The position numbers and the translations under genes were made by a program. Of a stretch of 64,000 bases of DNA, positions 59,491-64,000 are shown piece after piece. This stretch comes from an uncultured Oscillospiraceae bacterium (GTDB lineage: Bacteria; Bacillota; Clostridia; Oscillospirales; Oscillospiraceae): contig CAKTXA010000004.1 of the NCBI GenBank assembly GCA_934631005.1, forward strand, positions 41,065-105,064, in the 5' to 3' direction. The notes under the pieces were generated by a model. That model was not told the DNA's origin and made no database searches. It saw only the letters and a list, made by a program, of their open reading frames with translations. Numbering within the stretch: position 1 is the first letter of the stretch; the number at the start of each line of letters is the position of its first letter.

Positions 59491-61323
59491 ATGGAGCGAC
59501 CGAAAACAGTCCGGTATCTCAGCGCACCGTCCGATCTGCGGCGGCTGCGGAGCGAAAAGGACGGGCATTTCATCCTGACGTGCGACCTTGACCTCGGCGG
59601 GCAGCTGTGGAACCCCATCGGCAGCGAAAAAGCGCCGTTTACCGGCGTGCTGGACGGGCGCGGCTTCTGCATCTCCCATTTTGTGCTGGCCTATCCGTCG
59701 TCCGACGGCAATCTCGGCTTTTTCGGCGGCAGCAGCGGCACGGTGCGCGGCGTGCGCTTTACGGATGTGACGCTCGTACCGAAGATGGCCGCGCGGCGCG
59801 TGGGCGTCATCGCCGGGACGAGCTCCGGCGCGATCGAGGGGTGCCTCGTGCGCGGGACGCTGACGTTTGCACCGGACGCGGCAGGCGCCCGCTGCGGCGC
59901 GCTCGCGGGCGTGAGCCGCGGGCTGCTCACCGGCTGCACGAGCGAGCTGGCGATGGACGTGTGCGCGTCCCATGCCGCGCTGGGCGGCCTGTGCGGCGAG
60001 ATGACGGGCGCGCTGACCGGCTGCCGCGCGGCGGGTGCGCTGCGCTTTGACGGCCCGGCCAATGCCGCGGGCCTTCTGGCCGGACGCGCGGCGGACGGCA
60101 CGATCACGGCCTGCCGCTTTTCGGGTGAAGAGAACACGCGAAACGGCGCGCTTCTGACGGCGCTTGCAGGCAGCCCGGAGCGCGTGCAAATATCCGACTG
60201 CCGCGCCCGCGACAATCGCGGCGGTGAGCGGCTGCTCACCGAAGGCCAGCACGCGCTGCGGCAGGAATGCGTCCGGCATATGGCGCGCATGGGGAGCGTC
60301 CCCTGGACGCCGGATGTGACGCTGCACTATCTGAATCCGGCGAAAAATCCGGTGTCCGATCAGATCTTCCCGGCGGGCGTGCAGCGCTTTGGGATGCCCT
60401 ATACGCAAAACCACAGCCCGCTGGAGCGCTTTGAAGCATCGTTTGACGAAAACGGCCGCCTGCGCGATTTTGTAAAGGAAAAGACCGACGGCTACGACGG
60501 CTTTGACCGCTGGCTTGGCAACGACTGCTCGGGCGCGGTGTACTGGGCGTGGAGCCGGGTGGGGTGCAGCTTTGACTTTGGCGTCACGGGCGAGATGCTG
60601 CCGTGGTGCGCGGAGCACGGCATCCTGCCTGTGGGCGAGTACGACTTTGACCGCGAGACGCTCACCGAGCCGATCGTCAAACGAAACGGCGAGCAGCGCA
60701 TGGCCGAGAGCTGGGCGCAGCTGCAGCCCGGCGATGCCGTGGTGAACAAATACCCCGACTGGGGCCATGTGCGTCTGTGCGAAACGGCGGCGGTCGTGGT
60801 GCGGCGGCAGGACGGCACGGTCGACCTGGACGAGAGCTATGTGTTCACGCACGAGCAGGGCGGCGCGCTGGGCGTGCGCAATCTGCCGGGGTGGAACAAT
60901 TCGTGGCTGCTGCATCACCGCTATACCTTCCGCGACCTGTGGGACGCGTTTTATGTGCCCGTCACCATCCGCGAGCTGCGGAGCGGCGTGCACCCCGAGC
61001 CGGCGCTGGCGGCGGATGTGCAGGGGCTGAACCGGGGGACGGTGCGCTCGAACTGGCGCATCATCAGCACCACCGCCCGCGTGCTGGACGCGGCGGGGCA
61101 GGCCGTTTGGGAGGACCGCCGCTTTACCGCCATGGAGCGCTTTGACGACCACGCGTCCTACGCCCCCCTCCGCCGCACCGTCCGCGCAGTCGACCTGTCT
61201 GTCCATGAACCTGCATGGGATGAGAGCGTTTTGACGTCCGGCGGGGCGTATGCCTATGTGGTAGACGTTCTGCTTGGGAATGGAGCTGTGCTGGAGACAG
61301 AACCGGTGGCGATCTCCTTGTAG
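59491..61323 (+). CDS. GLUG-repeat protein fused to NlpC/P60-like domain
   Basis: A 610-aa protein without a signal peptide. Residues 1-240 are a beta-helix of GLUG-like repeats (FTGVLDGRGFCISHF, GVIAGTSSGAIEGC, GALAGVSRGLLTGC, LLAGRAADGTITAC). Residues 320-500 look like an NlpC/P60/CHAP-type cysteine peptidase: WLGNDCSGAVYWAWSRVG (candidate Cys about 349) and GDAVVNKYPDWGHVRLCE (candidate His about 427). The C-terminal 110 residues are beta-rich. The family pairing with a DUF4838 gene and the cytoplasmic location are unusual; target unknown. Confidence 0.65.
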   Translation: MERPKTVRYLSAPSDLRRLRSEKDGHFILTCDLDLGGQLWNPIGSEKAPFTGVLDGRGFCISHFVLAYPSSDGNLGFFGGSSGTVRGVRFTDVTLVPKMAARRVGVIAGTSSGAIEGCLVRGTLTFAPDAAGARCGALAGVSRGLLTGCTSELAMDVCASHAALGGLCGEMTGALTGCRAAGALRFDGPANAAGLLAGRAADGTITACRFSGEENTRNGALLTALAGSPERVQISDCRARDNRGGERLLTEGQHALRQECVRHMARMGSVPWTPDVTLHYLNPAKNPVSDQIFPAGVQRFGMPYTQNHSPLERFEASFDENGRLRDFVKEKTDGYDGFDRWLGNDCSGAVYWAWSRVGCSFDFGVTGEMLPWCAEHGILPVGEYDFDRETLTEPIVKRNGEQRMAESWAQLQPGDAVVNKYPDWGHVRLCETAAVVVRRQDGTVDLDESYVFTHEQGGALGVRNLPGWNNSWLLHHRYTFRDLWDAFYVPVTIRELRSGVHPEPALAADVQGLNRGTVRSNWRIISTTARVLDAAGQAVWEDRRFTAMERFDDHASYAPLRRTVRAVDLSVHEPAWDESVLTSGGAYAYVVDVLLGNGAVLETEPVAISL

Positions 61324-61334
61324 GGAAATACCCG

Positions 61335-61600
61335 TTTCGTCGTAACGTAGGGGCGGGGCTTTCTCCGCCCGCTGGTACGCAGTATCATTCTTTTGCGGCA
61401 GTGCCGATTTGCAGCGGGCCCATAGCTTCCCCTGGGGGAAGCTGTCAGCCGAAGGCTGACTGATGAGGGCCGGGGAGCAGTTGCGTTTTGCTGAGCATGC
61501 TAAGCTATGCTTCAGTGCTCCCCGGCCCTCATCCGCCCCCTGCGGGGGCACCTTCCCCCAGGGGAAGGTATGGGGCGCCCACGATTCGCCGCTGCGTCAG
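61335..61600. repeat. Interspersed palindromic repeat, copy near GLUG gene
   Basis: CGTCGTAACGTAGGGGCGGGG and GGTACGCAGTATCATTC resemble 38335-38385. Then a full copy of the roughly 160-bp unit (61424-61582), nearly identical to 38408-38578, including GCTGAGCATGCTAAGCTATG. No gene is seen from 61324 to 61668. Confidence 0.75.
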
Positions 61601-61629
61601 GGATTCGGCGGTTGGCGCATTCTTCATCA

Positions 61630-61665
61630 AAAAATCCCCCGCCGCATTTTGCGGCGGGGGATTCC
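61630..61665 (-). terminator. Terminator of the radical SAM gene
   Basis: AATCCCCCGCCGCA and TGCGGCGGGGGATT; T-run on the minus strand. Confidence 0.85.
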
Positions 61666-61668
61666 TTT

Positions 61669-62271
61669 TCAGCTTTCGTAGGGTCGGATGCGCAGGGTGG
61701 CGCCGACGGTGCGGCAGATGGCGCAGGCTTTTTCCTGTTCCTCGGGTGTGGTGACCTGATCGACCACGGTCATCACCACGTGCGGGACGTATTTTGTACA
61801 GTCCTCCGTGAACTTTAACATCGCGTCATACGACCGGATGCCGAACTTCGGGCGGCACACCTCCTGGTATTCCTCGGCGTTCGTCGCGTTCAGGCTGACG
61901 GAGACGCAGTCGATCTTCCCCTCCAGCCACGGCGCGGTCGGCTCGCCCCAGATGAGATCGGCCAGGCCGTTCGTGTTGATGCGGACGGGGATGCTGCTGC
62001 GCGTTTTGAGCCATGCGGCGACCTCCAGCAGCTCCGGCAGGCGCTCGGTCGGCTCGCCGTAGCCGCAGAACACGACCTCCTCCTTCTGCGAAAGATCCCA
62101 CGCTGCCAGCGCCTGCTTGACCTCCTCCACCGTCGGCTCGCGTTCGAGCCACAGCGGGTCGGAGCCGTAGACGCTCGGCCCGTGCTGCCGCAGGCAGAAC
62201 GTGCACGCGCACGGGCAGCGATTGGTCATGTTCACATAGACGCCGTTTCGTACCGGATAGGTGATGGTCAT
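61669..62271 (-). CDS. TatD-associated-type radical SAM protein
   Basis: A 200-aa minimal radical SAM protein: VNMTNRCPCACTFCLRQHG (Cys-x3-Cys-x2-Cys, about residues 19-26), EEVVFCGYGEPTERLPEL (SAM contact), PVRINTNGLADLIWGE and DCVSVSLNATNAEEYQEV. It matches the small radical SAM proteins that occur with TatD nucleases and a TIGR04002-type ECF protein; the ECF gene is directly upstream here. The chemistry is unknown. Confidence 0.88.
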   Translation of the reverse strand: MTITYPVRNGVYVNMTNRCPCACTFCLRQHGPSVYGSDPLWLEREPTVEEVKQALAAWDLSQKEEVVFCGYGEPTERLPELLEVAAWLKTRSSIPVRINTNGLADLIWGEPTAPWLEGKIDCVSVSLNATNAEEYQEVCRPKFGIRSYDAMLKFTEDCTKYVPHVVMTVVDQVTTPEEQEKACAICRTVGATLRIRPYES

Positions 62272-62272
62272 A

Positions 62273-62779
62273 TCAAAACTCCCCCAGTCGTTTTTTCAGC
62301 CCCGCACGGTCGAGCACATGGCCCAGCAGGACATACACTACGCTGCTCAGCGCCCACTGCACGAGGTTGCCGGGGATCTCGGTCAGCGGCGCGGCAAAAT
62401 TGCGCGAGATGACGAGCGCGTTGTAAAGATAATAGCCCCCGGCGCACAGGATGAGCGCGGGCAGCAGCCCCAGCAGATTGCGCTTACACACGAGCTTTTC
62501 GTTTTTGGACGTAAAGCACAGCGCCGTGAGCGCCTTGATGACAGCCGTGCCGGGGAACCAGAGCGTGTAGCCGGACAGGATGTCGGAAAGCCCCGCGCCG
62601 ATCGCGCCCGCCGCCATGGCATAGGGCGCGGGCAGCAGGCTGGCCGCCAGATACAAGAAGCCGTCGCCGATGTGGGTATAGCCCGTGTAGCTCGGCACGT
62701 GCAGGAACGCAGTGAATACGTAGATGAGCGCCGCCATCAGAGCGCTGATGCACAGGCGGCGGGTGAGCCGGTTGGTCAT
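62273..62779 (-). CDS. ECF transporter S-component-like protein (TIGR04002 type)
   Basis: A 168-aa protein with five to six hydrophobic segments: CISALMAALIYVFTAFLHVP, YTHIGDGFLYLAASLLPAPYA (parts), GAIGAGLSDILSGYTLWFPGT (parts), KALTALCFTSKN. These fit the S-component fold with its conserved GD..Y..G..L block. Operon with the radical SAM gene (one base apart) suggests that the imported vitamin or precursor is the substrate or cofactor source of that enzyme. Confidence 0.85.
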   Translation of the reverse strand: MTNRLTRRLCISALMAALIYVFTAFLHVPSYTGYTHIGDGFLYLAASLLPAPYAMAAGAIGAGLSDILSGYTLWFPGTAVIKALTALCFTSKNEKLVCKRNLLGLLPALILCAGGYYLYNALVISRNFAAPLTEIPGNLVQWALSSVVYVLLGHVLDRAGLKKRLGEF

Positions 62780-62888
62780 GGGAACTGCCTCGATTCATCA
62801 GTATTTTTGAGCTCATCCGTATGGTATCAGATAACTGGCATTTTGAATATCACCATAATGATTCTATTTTATAGGGCCAGTTTGGGCA

Positions 62889-62924
62889 AAAAGAAGGACG
62901 CTGCCTGCAGCAGCGTCCTCTTTG
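62889..62924 (-). terminator. Terminator after the DUF1893 gene
   Basis: AAGGACGCTGC and GCAGCGTCCTCTTT around CTGCA, between divergently flanking transcripts. Confidence 0.8.
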
Positions 62925-62930
62925 TGTGTG

Positions 62931-63368
62931 TCAGTGTGCGGCGCGAAGCCTGGCCAGCGTTTCACGGATGACCGGCAGGCAGTCGGCAGGCTCCGCGCAC
63001 GTCAGCACCGCCTGCTCGAATGGGCACAGCCCATCGCCCGTGCGGTTCACGATCTGATCGGTGCGCACGCCCCAGCGGCAGTCGACGCCCGCTTGCGTCA
63101 GGAGCGCCACGGCGGAGTCGCTGATCGTCGCAGCATACACGGCGCGCACGCCGCCGAGGATGAACAGCGCCGCCGCGGCCTTGCCGACGATGGTATCATA
63201 TACCGCCGCGCCCGCGAGCAGCTGCGGCAGGCGGTCGAGCGCGTCCAGCGCGGAGCCGATGCCGCGGCCCATGCATTCGTGCACGACGGCGCCGTCCTGC
63301 ACGACGGCGAATGAAATTTCCCCGCGCGACAGGCGTGCGAGCAGAGCGGGATCGGGCGCAAATATCAC
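62931..63368 (-). CDS. DUF1893-family protein (GTG start)
   Basis: A 145-aa protein: SFAVVQDGAVVHECMGRGIG, YDTIVGKAAAALFILGGVRAVYA (parts), DSAVALLTQAGVDCRWGV and CPFEQAVLTC match the DUF1893 family, structurally close to deaminase-like folds, with conserved Cys and Glu. I choose GTG 63368: its GTGA overlaps the stop of the upstream gene and GGAGGAAG precedes it. A longer frame upstream has no support. Confidence 0.8.
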   Translation of the reverse strand: MIFAPDPALLARLSRGEISFAVVQDGAVVHECMGRGIGSALDALDRLPQLLAGAAVYDTIVGKAAAALFILGGVRAVYAATISDSAVALLTQAGVDCRWGVRTDQIVNRTGDGLCPFEQAVLTCAEPADCLPVIRETLARLRAAH

Positions 63369-63646
63369 GGCTTTTCTTCCTCCTTCGGCAGCAGCTTTTC
63401 GTTTTGCAGCACCGGCAGCGAAATGATCATCACCACCGCCAGCGCGCCCGCGGCGATGTAACCCCACCGCCGCTGATCGAGCGCGTAGCTCACGAGCAGC
63501 GAGATGGCCGCACACAGCAGCAGCGCCGTCCGCACCGCGCCGACAACGCGGTTATAGCGCCGCAGAAAGGCCAGAAATTCCTCCCGAGAGGAGAAACACC
63601 CCTCCGCCCGCCAGGGCGTAAACATCCGCCGAAAGAAGGGATCCAT
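63365..63646 (-). CDS. Small two-helix membrane protein
   Basis: A 93-aa protein starting MDPFFRRMFTPW behind AGGAGGTG. Two hydrophobic helices (about residues 38-56 and 62-80: AVRTALLLCAAISLLVSYAL and GYIAAGALAVVMIISLPVL) precede an acidic tail KLLPKEEEKP. Unrecognised. Coupled by a four-base overlap to the DUF1893 gene. Confidence 0.7.
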   Translation of the reverse strand: MDPFFRRMFTPWRAEGCFSSREEFLAFLRRYNRVVGAVRTALLLCAAISLLVSYALDQRRWGYIAAGALAVVMIISLPVLQNEKLLPKEEEKP

Positions 63647-63756
63647 ACCGCGCACCTCCTGCCGCATTTATACCATTTTACCACGGATCGGGGGGATTTA
63701 CAATATGGGGAATGCTGCCGCACAGCGCCAAAACGGCGCACGTACCGATTTCTTAG

Positions 63757-64000
63757 TCGTAACGTAGGGGAGGGGCTTGCCCCTCCCGTGCAGTACAATG
63801 TCACAAATCCGTATGCACCGATGCAAATACGTAAAATTCTACAAAATATACGTAGGGGAGGGGTTCTACCCCTCCCGGCGGCACGATGTCACAAAATCGT
63901 ATGCACCAATGCAAACACGCAAGACCCTGTAGGGGCCGATGACCACTGTCAAGCCCAGATTGTTTACAAAATGTTCGGGATGATCCTTTACAGTTTTACA
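63757..64000. repeat. GC-rich hairpin repeats at right edge
   Basis: GGGGAGGGGC/GCCCCTCCC (63769-63788), then a second variant GGGGAGGGGTTCTACCCCTCCC (63855-63876), each followed by a similar tail GTATGCACC..TGCAAA.AC, and CTGTAGGGGCCGATGACC as at 50677. No gene is seen from 63647 to the end. Confidence 0.7.

Noticed and set aside
58951..61551. An 866-codon open frame on the minus strand
   Set aside because: Shadow of the DUF4838 and GLUG genes. No family motif and it ends inside a dispersed repeat.

Overview
The window is GC-rich (near 60 percent by eye) and gene-dense. It carries several Firmicutes hallmarks: an infC-rpmI-rplT operon with a long leader and a non-AUG infC start, a CIRCE operator in front of clpB, a tetrahydrofolate riboswitch in front of a folate ECF transporter, a YtvI-type permease, and TTGACA/TATAAT promoters with 17-base spacers. 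I infer a clostridial gut-type bacterium, probably Oscillospiraceae, but no 16S rRNA gene is present to prove it.

Layout. 1-1081: 3' part of an amidohydrolase (8-oxoguanine deaminase type) on the minus strand. 1253-1329: tRNA-Arg(ACG). 1285-15733: a 14.4 kb integrative element inserted in that tRNA gene, bounded by a 45-bp direct repeat. It carries a tyrosine integrase, an excisionase-like protein, a replisome-organizer-like protein, a sigma-like protein, a short tail module (chaperone-like protein and tape measure only, with no capsid, portal or large terminase), a divergent repressor switch, DinD, and a structured RNA placed directly upstream of a PBECR4-like nuclease. 15734-16170: terminators and remnants of further tRNA-end insertions.

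16172-29972: a carbohydrate island. An esterase and a leftward set (TIM-barrel isomerase-like protein, two amidohydrolases, rhamnulokinase-like kinase) face a rightward set (DeoR regulator, RbsB/A/C-type ABC importer, RhaM-like mutarotase, TIM-barrel isomerase, triose-phosphate-isomerase-like protein, two YjbQ proteins around a SIS protein). Together they look like an uptake and breakdown route for a phosphorylatable sugar or sugar acid that I cannot name.

30032-64000: mostly housekeeping genes. These are a Na/Pi cotransporter, RluA pseudouridine synthase, YtvI, an ACT protein with an alcohol dehydrogenase, homoserine dehydrogenase and aspartate kinase (aspartate-family amino acids), IF3-L35-L20, ClpB, FolT-FolC under a THF riboswitch, DUF4349, an SSB-like protein, YgiQ, a PyrF-like protein lacking the usual catalytic lysine, a phosphatase-GNAT fusion, a lysoplasmalogenase-like protein, DegV, a D,D-carboxypeptidase, a DUF4838 hydrolase with a GLUG-NlpC/P60-like fusion, and a radical SAM/ECF pair. 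Intergenic gaps in this half are filled by a recurrent family of GC-rich palindromic repeats.
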